NCBI GenBank assembly: GCA_020310875.1
Contig: CM035430.1
Coordinates: 104,528,431 to 104,592,430 of the forward strand
Source: Ceratopteris richardii
Lineage: Eukaryota > Streptophyta > Polypodiopsida > Polypodiales > Pteridaceae
DNA: 64,000 nt
Direction: 5' to 3'
Part shown: positions 45,200 through 57,745 of the stretch, piece after piece
How positions within the stretch are numbered: the first letter of the stretch is position 1
Layout: the number at the start of each line of letters is the position of its first letter
Translations under genes and position numbers: made by a program
Notes under the pieces: generated by a model
The model's database searches: none
Told to the model about the DNA's origin: nothing
The model's input: only the letters and a program-made list of their open reading frames with translations

Positions 45200-48100
45200 G
45201 AGGAAAATAACTACAGCATCTCCTGATACATCTCAAACCGGGATCTGATCTGTCCACAAGAACAGAAGCATTCGGGATAACATATCTTCTGGATATTTGA
45301 TAAAAAGGGGACAATAAGCCAATAGGAAACGATGCTTTTTAGCCTTAGCTCAGATGAACTAGACTTAACCTCTGCCTATCCCAAGCTTTGGAACCATCTT
45401 AAACCCAAATTTTCTATTGGTTTCTGCTACACACTTTGATCCGAACCTGATTCAGAGTTGAATTGTGTCTCATCATTTGATTAAAAGAAGGAAGGAACCT
45501 AGCTTTGTTGAGATGCCATACACATGGAGTATATAAAAAGTATCATACATACTTTGGCATTACTTTAGAAGAAGAAAAAATATAAGTCCGGTATTGTTGC
45601 ACTTCCAAATTTGGCGAGGAGGTGTGTGGGTTGCTCACTAAGGCCTTGAAGGATGGTGAATAGCTCCTCGCAAGAATCAGAGGATGGATGAAGCTATGAT
45701 CAAAGCTAAGTATTTTCGAGTTTCTACTTGGCCTTAATGCTTGATTTATCTTGTTTTCATTATTCTACACTTAATCCTAGATGCACATTGAAATAGCCAA
45801 GATTTCAATAGATTAAGTCTAGATTAGGATAATGAAATAATCCACTTCTCATTCCAAGCATTAGTTTGCATTAAGGAAAGACTTGTTTTAAAAAAAAAAG
45901 GATCCTTGTGCATCAAAGAATGTATTTTGGTACTTTAATTCTAGATTTCCTTTCCATTGAGTAAGCTTTTTATTGCAACAAGGATATGTTTTTATATCAT
46001 AGTGCATTAGGACAAAGGAAAGGATATACATGCATCAAGATTGCATGATATACATTTTTAGTACAAGGAAAAGTCATGCATCAAGCTCATGCATGATTGT
46101 TGCATTATTTTTTTGGCATGCAAAGAACATGCATGCATACACATGTGAGCATATGCATTTGCATGTAGGTACATGCATTTGCATGATAGAACGGGATGTT
46201 GTTTGCAAGTAGATATGAAAATGTACTCTCTTAGTATTTAGCTTACTTTGTAAAGCTCGCAGTTTGACATTAGGGAAGATAGAGGACTAGTTAGTTGCAA
46301 AGACATACTAGTTCTAGTTTGCAGCTTAAGTAATTAGTGGATTCCTTCCCAAGTTGATACTCCATTATAAAAAATAAATACTTAATGACAATTAAGTATG
46401 TTTGATGTCTTACTAGGTATAAGTATGCACTACGAGAAATTTAAGTATTAAATTTTCTTGATGACCAAGAAAACTTAATTACTTGCAAAGCTTTCACAAA
46501 GCGTGGAAACTTTATTAAGTACTTTTATAAGGATGAGAAAAATTATGTTTGGTTTTCTTTAAGCTATTTAGAGCTTAAAGAAGAAACCCAAGTAATCTTT
46601 AGGAATCAAGATATTTTCCTAAAAAGATATAGCAAAGTAATCTTTAGGAATTAAGTTACTTCCTAAATCTTTAGGAATTAAGCTACTTCCTATAGATAAG
46701 CCAACAAAGAAAATAGTCTCATTAACTATTTCCTTAGTTAAAAAGGAATATCTTTTGGACAAGCAATAAAGCCTTAAGTCTTGTTCTTGTTCAATAGTCA
46801 AGATTTCTTTTAGAGAGATTATTCCACTAAAGAAAAAGATTCCAAGGTGAATCATTGGCTTAGTATTACTTGATTCTTTGGCAGGAATCTAAAGTTCTTG
46901 AAAGACAAAATCTCCCTAGATGTGAGACTAAAATCTTTCAAGAAAAGTTTATTAGCAGTAGTTCCAAGTAATTCCCAAAATCACAAGTATTAGTATGATC
47001 AAGAGATCTTAAAGATAAAGACCAAGTCTTTAATCTATAGCATGATCAACAAGAATTGATTAATCTTGGCCATGGTTGTCCAAGAATTGCGGTTGGAACT
47101 ACTGTGAAGTTTGCCAAAGTATTGGCAATCAAAATAGTTAGCTGTTCCAAGTCTGAATAGAGTAGACCAAGTATGTAGTCTGCAACCATGTTGATGGTTA
47201 CTTAAGTCTCTGGAAGGTAAAACATGAAGTTCCTTATCCTTACAGAGATTTCTTAAAGGTGAAATCCAGAAAGCATGAGCGGATGCTTAGCTTATGCAGT
47301 AGAGAGATTCCTATATAGTCCCGATTGGGGTAGGTACCTAAAGCATTAGTAAAGAAAGGAATCTAAAGAAAAAGAAGTCAAAAGCTCTTGTCACTACAGA
47401 TTGGTCAAGGATAAACCAATTGAACTTGAATATATGAAAATTCAAGTACTTGGAATTTTGATTGGTTTTCATTTAAAAACCCTAGCAAAGAAGGATGGAT
47501 ATTCCATCAAAAGGTTTTCAAGTTCCCAAAGGAAAACACAAGATCGTGACATGATCATGTGAAGGGATAAAAAACCTAGAAAATCTAGTTAGAGGTAATA
47601 CTCGAAACTTCAAATCTCTCAGAAAGAATTGAAGTAAGAAGGTACTCTCAAGAGATGTTTTGACTTTAGGATAAGTATCACCCACACATTAATGTGAATA
47701 TAAAATAAGGTGGTATGGGATACCAAATTTTATACTCAAATTGATGTAGGAAAGATGGTATCGGACATCGGACCATGGGATGATAATTATCTTTTAGTCC
47801 TAGTTTGGATCTTGAAGTTAAGTTTGATCCTCAAAGAAAATTAAGACTTCTAAGAAGAAGTTTAATTCAAGAAGGATAAAAGTAGTATCTCAAGATACTT
47901 CAAGATAACTTCAAGATAAAGAAATTAGAAGATATGAAGTAAGTAACTTCCAAGATGTCCTTGAAGCACTTCATGATAACGTTTTGTTAATTCAGAAATA
48001 TTTTAAAATTTCTGAAAGAAGTTGGACTTTGATTTTGAGTTGATCTTTGATTTTGAGTTGATCTTTTCAACCAAGGATTTGATTGACTAAGTCAAGCACC

Positions 48101-49385
48101 AAGTTCCTAGTGTAATTTGGTAAATTCAGTCATTTGACTCAAAGAAATGCACAAGAATTGCATTCCCAGTAAGGCGATAGAAGGATAGAATGTGACCTGA
48201 ACTTAGTCTCAAGAGAAGCATTATTTGAATTCAAAACTTATCAACAGAACCTCAGTTGGTCAACACACTGATGTTCGTTACCACACTAGTATCTTGTGGT
48301 TAGATGATGTTTTTGATTTGCTTCGAATCTTTTTGAGAATCCAACTTATTTCTCTTAAAGATAGAAAAAATGCTTTAATATCCTCTTGAAATAGATCTGT
48401 GAGAAGTTAAAGTCCTAAGTCATCTAGACTTTGAATCATAGCAAGTTTACGTATTTTTTAAGTTTGAATTGGTTGTACAGAGTTTTATTTATTTCTTTCT
48501 GCTTTCCAAAACTTTTGTAATTGACTTAGACATGGCATCTGATTCCTTTTGCAAAAGACCAGGGTTAGCCGGTTAGAATTGGATAACTAAATTGAACATC
48601 CAATCTTCAAAAGATAATAAGCCTAAGTGGACTTATTTATTGAGTTTGCTTCAAGTTATAGCATAAATGATTTCCTAGAGCCCGGTGTACTCTAGAATAA
48701 AGAAGTTAGGAATTGCTCATATGATTGACGATTCCCAAAAACTTTCAACTAAAGTTTTTAAGAAAATTATCCTAAGTTGGATAATTTTCATTTTCAATTT
48801 GACTTGGTCAAGATATAGTTAGGCTAACCCAAAATAAATGGAAAACTTTCTGCTACAATTTACATAGGATTTTCAAGCCCATTAGGACCAAGTAGTCCTC
48901 AAGTTGGGCCCAGAAATCAAGTAATTGTTAGTTGAGAGTTAACCATTGAACGAATATCCAAGTCAGACATTTGGATCAATCAAACTTCAAGTTTTCCAAA
49001 TCAAAATCAACTGAATCAAGAGTTCTCAAAGTCTTGCAAGGGATAACAATCCCACCTTCGTTGCTAAATCCATGCACTAGTCATGCCTAGAAATGGACGA
49101 GTGATTAGAATCCACCCAATTCACATGTTTGTGCCTAGATCGCACATCCAGAAACTATGAATTGACCAGAGATGTTTTTAGATCCACCCTTATTATTCAT
49201 TCACTACTTTGAACTTCAACCAGTTTATCAAAGTGCACAGTGAGATATTGTTTTGAATCATTTGGGTAGAGATGAGACATGTTCTTCGAGTTCTAGAACA
49301 TGACCATGTTCTTCCAGTTTTAGAACATGAGGCTCGGGGTTGCCTATGGTTATTATATGTAGCTTTATTTTTTAGGACGAAAATC
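45200..49385. other. AT-rich interior of the non-autonomous LTR element
   Basis: About 4.2 kb without any frame above 90 codons. Many short direct repeats of the type CTTTAGGAATTAAG and AAGTTCCTA recur. I see nothing coding. Its right end, before 49386, has a purine-rich stretch (AGGACGAAAATCGG). Confidence 0.6.
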
Positions 49386-49880
49386 GGTAATAAAGTAAGT
49401 CTATGGTCTAGGGATCCGATGGCTTCAGACAGATATGAAATCCGATACTGTTTGGTCACTCGTCTGTAGGACCAAAGATCTCAAGAATAGACTCAAGCAT
49501 AAGTTCATCTGCTCTCATATTCAAGTAATCCACTTAGCCTAGTGGTTAAGTCTCATGGTTGTGAAGGAGGAGGTTTTGGGTTCAATCCCCATGGGGAGCA
49601 TGGGGAGAGAGTTTTGCCCAAGATGCTCTAGAGCCTTCTAACTCAAGTTAATGTGAGTTAACTTGAGTCTAGGGAGACTTAACTCAAGAGGTGAGTACAG
49701 CAACCACTAGTGGACTCTAGTGGAAGATATGAAAGGAGTGGAGGAGATTGCACATGCACTTGTGGACTCTAGTTACATTTGTGGTCCTCGTTGATTCAAG
49801 CAGCTATATATACAGGCATAAGGTTGGGAGGAGAGTCATCTCTCTAGCACGTGGTGGTCGTAATTTCTCATTCTCTTACA
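49386..49880 (+). repeat. 3' LTR of the non-autonomous element
   Basis: Partner of 44013-44496. The tRNA-like boxes are retained and the B box is nearly canonical here (GGTTCAATCCCC, about 49579; A-box-like TAGCCTAGTGG at about 49535). Confidence 0.9.
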
Positions 49881-49885
49881 CAATG

Positions 49886-52800
49886 CATAAGCGTGCTCAT
49901 CTATGAGACAACAAACTGAATATCTGGCCGAGTAATTCATAAGTAAATTAAGCATCCAAGAGCCTGCTGATAGAGAACAACAACAAATGCATCTCCGGCA
50001 TCATGAAGACTCAATTGTAGACCTGTCTCCATAGGAGTGGCAATAGGCTTATAGTCTTCAAGGCCAAAATGCTGCAATCATGTGTCAATATATTTCATTT
50101 GACACAAGGCCATTCCACCATCAACTTTCATAAACTGAATGCCCAAATAGTGATACAAATGCTCGAAATCAAACATCTCAAATGAGGCATGCAAATCAGC
50201 CTTAAAATCAGCAATATGCATGTCATGAGGACCAGTGAGTAGCATGTCATCAATGTACATCACAATTATCAGACGCACATCATTAGCATGCTTAACATAT
50301 AAGGTGCTTTTAGTTGGAGTGTTCTCAAAACCATGTGCAATGAGATAGGCATGTATCTTTTCATACCAAGCACGTGGTGCTTGCTTTAAACCATATAATG
50401 CCTTCTTTAACATGCACACCTAGTTTTCATGCTCTCTTTGCACAAAGCCAGGGGGCTAAAAAACATGCACTTCTTCATGCAAAGTGACCATTTAGAAATG
50501 ATGTTTTAATGTCCAACTGATGTACATTCCAACCATGATGAGCTGCAAGTGCACAGATGCTACAAACAGTAGTCATTCGGTAAGTAGGAGCAAAGGTTTC
50601 ATCAAAATCAATGCCTCTTTCCTACAAGCACAGCTTTATACCTCTCAATTGTTCCATTAGGTTTATGCTTCAACGTGTATACCCACTTGGTGCCAATGGC
50701 TTTCTTGCCAGGAGGCAAGTCACATAAAGAACAGTTACCATTTTTCATGATAGCATCATATTCAGATTGCATTGTAGCCATCCAATGTTCAACATTTTGT
50801 GTTTCATCAAACAAAATAGGTTCAGTCTCATCACATAGACTAGAGGTAGCCATAACATAGCAATCTTATGCATAAGAGGCACTATGAGAGCTTGACCAAG
50901 TACGATATGACAGAGGTGCATCTAATTCGCTGTCACGCAAGATCTACACCAGCCATTTTGGCATAATTTTTTCCTGTTCAATATCAACTCTCATCAACAA
51001 GTGCATCATGTAAATATACATCATGAATGGAATGATCTGCATCATCATATGAAACCTACAAAGGCTGAGAAATTGCCTCATTAGGACCAGCACTAGACTG
51101 TCCACCTTTTTAAAAAGAGGTAGCAAAGTATCATACATGTCTTTGGAGCTAACAGATGTCTCCTTAATACATGAAAGCAATGGCTGAATAACATATTCCA
51201 CAAAAACAACATCACGGCTAACCAAAATGCGTTTAGTCTCTAGATGATATAGACGATAGCCTTTACTTTTAGAAGTGTACCCAACAAAAATACATTTGAC
51301 TACTTTATCATCCAATTTTGTGCGATGTTGTTCAAGCACTAATGCGTATGCCAGACAACCAAAAACACACAGATGAGCAACATGTGTCTTACAACCATGC
51401 CAAGTCTCATATGGAGTGATAGACTATAGCGCTTTAGTGGGACACTTGTTCAGTATATATGCTGCACACATAACAACCCCAAGCCAAAAACTATGTGGTA
51501 AAGCCTGACTCTTGACCATACACCTCGCGATCTCCATGAGTGACTTGTTCTTTTGTTCAGCAACTCCATTCTGCTGTGGTGCATATGGCATTGTGTACTA
51601 ATGTTTTATCCCAACTTCAACCAGAAATGCATTAAAGTCAGAAGACATATATTCCCCCCTCAATCAGAACGGAGGGTGCCCATTTTACATGCTGACAGAT
51701 TTTCAATCAAAACCAAAAACTCTTTGAAGCACATAAAATCTTTGGACTTTGCCTTCAATGCATATACCCTTGCATGCCTGGAAAAATCATCGATGGAAGT
51801 CACGAAGTAAAGATGGTTCCCAAAAGAAGGTGTCTGCATAGGACCACATATATCACTATGTACAAGCTACAAAATCTGAGTAGCCCGAACTGAACCATCT
51901 TTTGGAAAGGAAGAACGTTGCATTTTTCCCAAAATGCAACCTTCACATACATGTTTGTTGGGTGCCTGAAGTTGGGCAAAGAGGACACCATTTCAGATTT
52001 CTCTAGATGTAGCAAACTAGCAAAATTTAGATGACCAAAGTGTGCATGCCAAAACTTTGCATCTGAAATAGCGTGGGAATCATAGACTGCACATGCCAAA
52101 TCATTTACAGATCTTTCATAGTCTATGAGCTTATACAGCCCATGACATAAAATGCCAGAAGCAATAATGATGTCACCATTTGAGAGATCATGAATTGTAC
52201 ATCTTTCATCAACAAATTTCACAACCAAGAGAATCTTGGCTAATGTAGAAACTGATAATATATTTTTCTTGATCCCTGGCACAAACAAAGCATCTCACAA
52301 AGTGAAAGAACTACCATCAGTAGTAGTCAAAATGATCTTACCAACTCCCATGATAGAATAGGAGGAGTTGTTGGCACATGTAACAGTATTCCCTATAGGG
52401 GTGGGCTCGAGTGAAGAGAAGAAACTGCACTGCGAGGTAATATGTTTGGTCGCCCCACTATCAAAGTACTAAACATCTGAGTCTACTGCAGACATGCACT
52501 GCTCATGAGAAGATGGGTCAAAACTACAAACAGTAGTAAACACCCATTCTTCTTCCTGCACAATATTAGCAGACTCTGTTTTCGGTGTAGAGGCCTCTAC
52601 AACAACCATTCCGGCCTCTTTCTTCTTTGCCTCTTTAGCAGCCAATTTTGGATAGCTCTTGATGACATGATCATTTACTTTACAGTATTTGCAAAATAGT
52701 TTCTGCTTTTCTGATTTCTTCTCCTCTTTGTCTTCCTTCTTCGAATGTGCATCATTTGTGGATTTTTGCTTACTAGTAGAAGAGGTCCATTTACCTTTGC

Positions 52801-53570
52801 CCTTATGACTAGCTGGGAAAGCTTGATCTGCAACATGCATAATAGACCTGTTTTGCCTAGACTAGTCTTCTTGTAGCAGAACTGAGACTAACTCCTCAAA
52901 TGACAAGGCATTTGGATTGCCTTTCATCATCAAACAAAGAGTAGAAGCAAAACTCTGATATGAGTTACGAAGACCATTCAAAATGATCTGCACAAGTGAG
53001 CTATCTGGTATAACTTCATTAGCAAAAATCAATTGTTCTTTCAAATCCTTGATCTTTGTGAGAAAATTATCCATAGAATCACCTTCATTCATGTGCTCAC
53101 TCTCCAATTGTTTTCGGAGGTAAGCAACACGAGCCTGATTCCTAGCCTGGTACAATGTGATAAGTGTTTCCCAAGCATCCTTAGTTGTTCTACAAGAGTG
53201 AATGTGAGGAATAATGGCACGTTTGACATACAAAGCTATCAATGCATGTGCCTAAGCATCTCTGCCATCCCAACAAATTTTCTCTACAGTAGGTGCAACA
53301 AAAACAGTAGTATGAACAGGAATCTGCATAATATCATCATGTTCGACATCATTTCCATCAGCTCCAGCACCTACATTTGTAGTACCTGTATTCATAGGTG
53401 TAACAGGACATCTTTCAATACCTTGCACAATATTCCATAGTCCCTTTGCAACCAATACATGACGCATCATATAAGACTATAATAGGTAGTTGGTACCATC
53501 CAACTTATCCTCAACAACCAACATATGGAATACATCACTCCTTTTAGCCATGGCCGATGACTAAAATACC
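49886..53570 (-). pseudogene. Copia gag to RT segment of the 43131-55499 element
   Basis: Visible parts: gag (MNEGDSMDNFLTKIKDLKEQ, near 53100), zinc knuckle (FCKYCKVNDHVIKSYP, near 52680), pre-integrase (FWHAHFGHLNFASLLHLEKS, near 52050), integrase C-terminal part (CIFVGYTSKSKGYRLYH, near 51280), RT (KAIGTKWVYTLKHKPNGTIE, MYIDDMLLTG near 50250). It is clearly homologous to 34024-37050 but more decayed, with many breaks. Confidence 0.85.
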
Positions 53571-53918
53571 TTGATGCAGAAAATTGATTGTATCTCAAAA
53601 AGTTGAATAGAGCTACCAAGACAAATTTTGCTAAACGTGTAGTAGACTTCAAGAGCTTATACTAGTGAACCAAAAACTGGTATATACCTTTGGCACAAAA
53701 AGACAAAATAGCCTACACAAGCACTATGATAGTGTGTTCGGAGGCCGAAACGAGCTTAGATCGCGATTTTGGCACCACACAGCAAAGCTGTTTTGATCTC
53801 TGAAACACCTTGAGTATGCTTACCAAATTTCATACGATTCTGAGATTGCAACCGGAGAGGTGTAGACAACACCCTAGATGAAGCGACGACCTTCTTTGAT
53901 ACCAATTGTTGGCGTTAG

Positions 53919-55280
53919 AGATTGAGAGGATCATTAAGGAAATGGCCTCTAACACTTCCTCGATGCTCAACTCATAAACAGAGAATGGAATTGAAGATGA
54001 GGGACACCAGGCTCCTACAAAATCACTCACATGAAAAACACACATAGCATTGCCAAGGGAGGGGTGGCCCGTGCCGCCTTGTTGCACAAATACAATGGCA
54101 CTCTTAGGGTGGGCGTGATCCACCCTGCCCTCTTAGTACACTTAAACACAATCAACACAAAGGTACTCTTAAGGCAGGGGTGATCCGCACCGCCCTCTTA
54201 GTACCAACACACAAACATTACACAAGTACTCTCGAGGCAGGGGTTGTCCACGCCGCCCTCTTCGTACCAACACAGAAAACACAAAACACTCATAAGAAAG
54301 AGATTCTCAATGACAAGAGGAGCGAGGTGATACCACAATCTTCAATGGGTTTGCGAATGATGGAAAAGATGGAAGGAGAATGGAAGGAGTAGGAAATCAC
54401 AGAAGAAGAAAGGGTGTATTGGATAGAATAAGCAAAGGTTAAGGGTAATGGAAATGGAAGGAATTGGAGAAATGAACTTGATTGAAATAGAAAATATTAC
54501 AAAGACATCGGGGACTTACAAATTAGAGCTTGTATAGCTCTCTCAATACATTGACATAGGGTAGACTCCTTCTCCTAGGTTTGGAGTGCCCACTACACCC
54601 GCAGCGTGTACCTACATACAACTCTTCTTGTTCTTGGAGGGCACCCAAGGGGTCCTTTTATAGGCCCTTTGGGGAGATATTTATTGATGATATTTTGAGA
54701 TGAATCTTCTATATATTTTACATTTGTGGTGGAATAGGAGTTGTTTACAAAGATCCAGAAGATTCTAGACTCAAGGGTGTCATATTTAGCCTGTTTTTGC
54801 ATATTTCTTGGATATTTTGAGGTTGTATTAAAAACATATCATATTTTCTCCTCCAAATGCGTGAAAGGGGTCCAATATACCGAATTTTAACTTTGTTGCA
54901 TCATTCTTTTGAGTTTGGGGCCCAAGAATATAAGATATATGCATAAACAAAAGGTCTCCGTTATTGAAAATTCAAAAAGGTGTGGTGGGGCTATGGGGCC
55001 TTTGGAAAGACTTTTGTTTCATTCTAAAGAGAGTGGGACAAGATTCAAATACTTGAATATTCTAGACTTTCCATCTCTCTTTTATATTTCCCTTCTATAT
55101 TGATCATTTATCTTTTACTGCAGGGAGAGCTACTCATATCTTCAGTGGTGGGACTCACTTGACTTCTATCTTTCTTATTTATTTTATAGATATCCATAAT
55201 TTAGGGAAATAAGATAAATAACATATTACATATATAGAATAAGATTATGGCTAGAGGAGGTATCAAAAATATGGCCCTCA
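53919..55280. mobile_element. Unidentified 1.36-kb insertion in a Copia 5' LTR, with tandem repeats
   Basis: The Copia LTR reads TGTTGGCGTTAG up to 53918 and resumes with ACGTCTGCGG at 55281, so 1,362 bp have been inserted. About 54047-54290 holds four diverged units of about 60 bp (core ACTCTTAGGGTGG, GTGATCC, CCGCCCTCTTAGTAC). No coding frame, clear inverted ends or target duplication were seen. The family is unknown. Confidence 0.6.
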
Positions 55281-55499
55281 ACGTCTGCGGAAGCACATGA
55301 GCAACACAAGAAAGAAGAAGAAGCTTGGAGCACAACACACAATGCTGAATGTATTACCACTAGAATGTACAAAGATAAGTAGCCCGTTAGGGCAATAGGC
55401 GTATATACAAGCCGAGGGAAAAAAACCTCCTAAAGAGAGAAAAAAGTGCCCCGACGGTCCTAGAGTGTTCACACACATCAGTACCTAAATATATCAACA
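55281..55499 (-). repeat. 5' LTR (main part) of the Copia at 43131-55499
   Basis: Matches the other LTRs of the family from their 13th base to the ATATCAACA end. The first 12 bases are at 53907-53918. Confidence 0.85.
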
Positions 55500-56180
55500 C
55501 TCCCACACTCTCATTCACATACACTCTCTCAAACTCTATTTCCTTCTTTCCCTTTCTCTCTTTTTCTCTCTTCTCTCTCTCTTTCCCACTCTCTCTCTGT
55601 TTATTTCTATCTTGTTCACCTTATCCTACCTTCTCTCTCACTCCCAATTTCTTTTCTCTTTCTTTCACAATTCCATGCATGTTCTTTCTCCCCCACTCTC
55701 ACTCATTCCTCACTTTCTTTCCCTTACTCCTTCTCTCTCACTTCTCCTTTCTTACTCCCTCTCCTTTATTTTCTTTCTTTCCTCTCTCTCTCTCTCTCAC
55801 GTCCACTCTCTCTCCCATTCACACTCACCCACTCTCTTTCAATCAGTCTCTTATTCTCACACTTACCTCCATTCACTCACACACACTTTCCTCCTCTTTA
55901 TCTTCTCTTCTTTCTCACTCTCTCACACACTCTTCGCATGCACATTCTCTCCTACATGCTTAGTCCCTCTCACTTTCTCACCCTCACTCTCTTCCTTTCC
56001 CTTTCACTACCTATCTTTCATTTTCTCACACTCTTGCTCTGTCACTCTCCCACCTTTCTTACTCTTTTTCCCACTCTTTCTATCCTTTCCTTACACTTTC
56101 TTCCTCTCTTTCCCTCATATATCCACACATACCCACACACACTCTCACCCTTTCGCACACTTTCTCTTCATTCACACACA
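55500..56180. repeat. Pyrimidine-rich tract, right part
   Basis: About 680 bp of almost pure CT with CA on the + strand. The 226-codon frame across it (S, L, F and H rich) is a composition artefact. It is probably the other side of 42835-43130, split by the Copia insertion. Confidence 0.85.
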
Positions 56181-56699
56181 TGCATTCCAGCCCACCGAGT
56201 TGCATCGGGTCTCTCCCAGGCATCAAACTCACAGAAAATTTGTAGAATATGAAGCGGTAGTGTTGGTCAATGGACACATTCCAACCAGATGATACAAATT
56301 AGAAAGTCTTTCATTAAAAAATTGTTGCAAAATCATCTTCTCTCTTGCATAAACTCAGCTTTCCAAGAAAACACGCGATCGCCACTACTCGCAAGATGGT
56401 CCACGTTATTTTCAACATGTTGTGATAATGTGCTGATAAACAAAACACACAAAAAAAATACTTCTCATATACTTTAATCTCCATGTGCATGTTCTAGTTG
56501 CTACCCATATCATTCCGCACACCCCACGTATTGAAGTTGTATGAAAACGAATTTTCCGGTAATAATTATAAAACACAATAACAAAATCCTCTTTTTCTCC
56601 TAATTAATCCTTAATGACAAAGGTTCTAAATTCTAAAGATGTTCCCCTCTCTGTTCAATCCCTACCCGATTGATAGTGTCTACTGCTGCTATGAATATG
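56181..56699. other. Anonymous sequence
   Basis: No gene, RNA or element end was recognised between the pyrimidine tract and the next Copia LTR. Confidence 0.4.
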
Positions 56700-57292
56700 T
56701 GTTGGAGTTGGATGTCTGCGGAAGCACACGAACATCACAAGGAAGGAGAAGAAGCACAACACATGACTGAATGTGATACGACTAGAATGTACAAATATAA
56801 TTATCCCATTAGGGCAATAGGCGTATATACAAGTCGGGGGAAAAAAACCTCCTAAAGAGGGAAAAAAGTGCCTTGACAGTCCTAGTGTGTTCACACACAT
56901 CACTACCTAATTATATCAACAAATCCCCCCTAGGAGTGATGCGGTGAACAAGGAGTTGGCACTCATGTATAAGGAAGTGCCAAGCTATGTGGAATCAATC
57001 CACAAAAGGAAGTAAGCCCAAAGCTTTGCGGAAAACTTGAAACTTCTCCCTGGGCAAAGCCTTCAAAAAAGGTCTGCAATGTTCTCCTGTGTGGGCACAT
57101 ATGCCAAGCCGATCTCCCCAGCAGAGAACCTCTCCCTAACATAATGATAATGCACCTCAATGTGCTTAGTGCAAGCATGGAACACAGGGTTCCTCACAAC
57201 TACCAGTGCGTTGTCACTATCAGTGAAGATGGTGTTGGTAGAAGACTGACCAACACCCAAATCAGCCATAAAGCATCTAAGCCACACACACT
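56700..57292 (-). mobile_element. Copia 3' end fragment (TGTTGGAGTTAG LTR family)
   Basis: LTR 56700-56921 (TGTTGGAGTTGG to ATATCAACA), then the polypurine stretch and the RNase H end (ENIADLF, KHIEVHYHYVRERFSAGEI). It stops at about 57292 in unrelated DNA. It is the fourth independent site of this family in the window and is a truncated fossil. Confidence 0.85.
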
Positions 57293-57745
57293 CATTTCAT
57301 TTCAACTATCCATATTGGAAATACAGATACATACTTTCTAACTCTAAAACAGAAATTGAGCAACATAGGCTGATTGAATACCTGTTCTTTACCAGAAGTT
57401 TGCAACTCAAAAGCCCATCAATTGGGAAGGAGGAAATTGTCGATCAGTCGTCTATATAATTGGCATCCATGAGAAAAAAATATGAAGCTCGAGCTGCTGA
57501 AAATCCAGCGAGAGCATTCAGTGTGTGACGAAATATGGCCTTCCCCCCTCTGAGAGAGATGGTATCACACCTCAAAACACAGGAAAAAAAAAATTCCAAA
57601 AAATGAGCTCTGCATAAAACCTAAACACCATCTCCCCCATCCTCCCGTTCGTGTGTGCATCAAATTGGCACTCCCCTTCTTTTGACACTTCAAGGAGTGG
57701 TGATCCACACCCTCCTTCAATCACTAACACTTTTACGTTCTCATC
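57293..57745. other. Anonymous sequence after the GARS fragment
   Basis: No coding text was recognised on either strand. On the minus strand this follows the GARS homology, so it could be transcript tail or unrelated DNA. An A-rich run near 57582-57593 is not clearly a poly(A) tail. Confidence 0.35.

Larger units (their letters stand above)
44013..49880 (+). mobile_element. Large LTR element without recognisable genes, tRNA-like LTRs
   Basis: LTRs at 44013-44496 and 49386-49880 (484 and 495 bp, about 22 substitutions plus one short insertion by eye, about 4-5%). CAATG duplicates lie at 44008-44012 and 49881-49885. A primer-site-like TGGTATGAGAGC starts at 44498, so the element reads on the + strand. 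The 4.9-kb interior has no gag, pol or other recognisable domain in any frame. It is AT-rich from about 45200 and more CpG-retaining at 44500-45200. It has the build of a large non-autonomous element (LARD-like) that would depend on another element's proteins. A strongly decayed autonomous element cannot be fully excluded. Confidence 0.88.
43131..55499 (-). mobile_element. Copia retrotransposon (TGTTGGAGTTAG LTR family), multiply interrupted
   Basis: The 3' LTR is 43131-43359. The 5' LTR is in two pieces, 53907-53918 and 55281-55499, separated by a 1.36-kb insert. CTCCA (43126-43130) and CTCCC (55500-55504) look like the target duplication. The primer site is next to 53907 on the minus strand. 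Coding order on the minus strand: gag 53570-52470, protease and pre-integrase about 52470-51800, integrase to about 50944, RT 50853-49886, then RNase H 44000-43423. The 5.87-kb element at 44013-49880 separates RT from RNase H. It is a relative of 31569-37547, more decayed, with many breaks. Confidence 0.85.

Noticed and set aside
45200-49385. Hidden gag-pol in the non-autonomous element
   Set aside because: No RT, RNase H, integrase, protease or zinc-knuckle motif could be seen in any frame. Extreme decay cannot be fully excluded.
55612-56292. 226-codon open frame (+) through the pyrimidine tract
   Set aside because: Residues are almost only S, L, F, H, P and T from CT/CA repeats. All three frames look alike and there is no domain.
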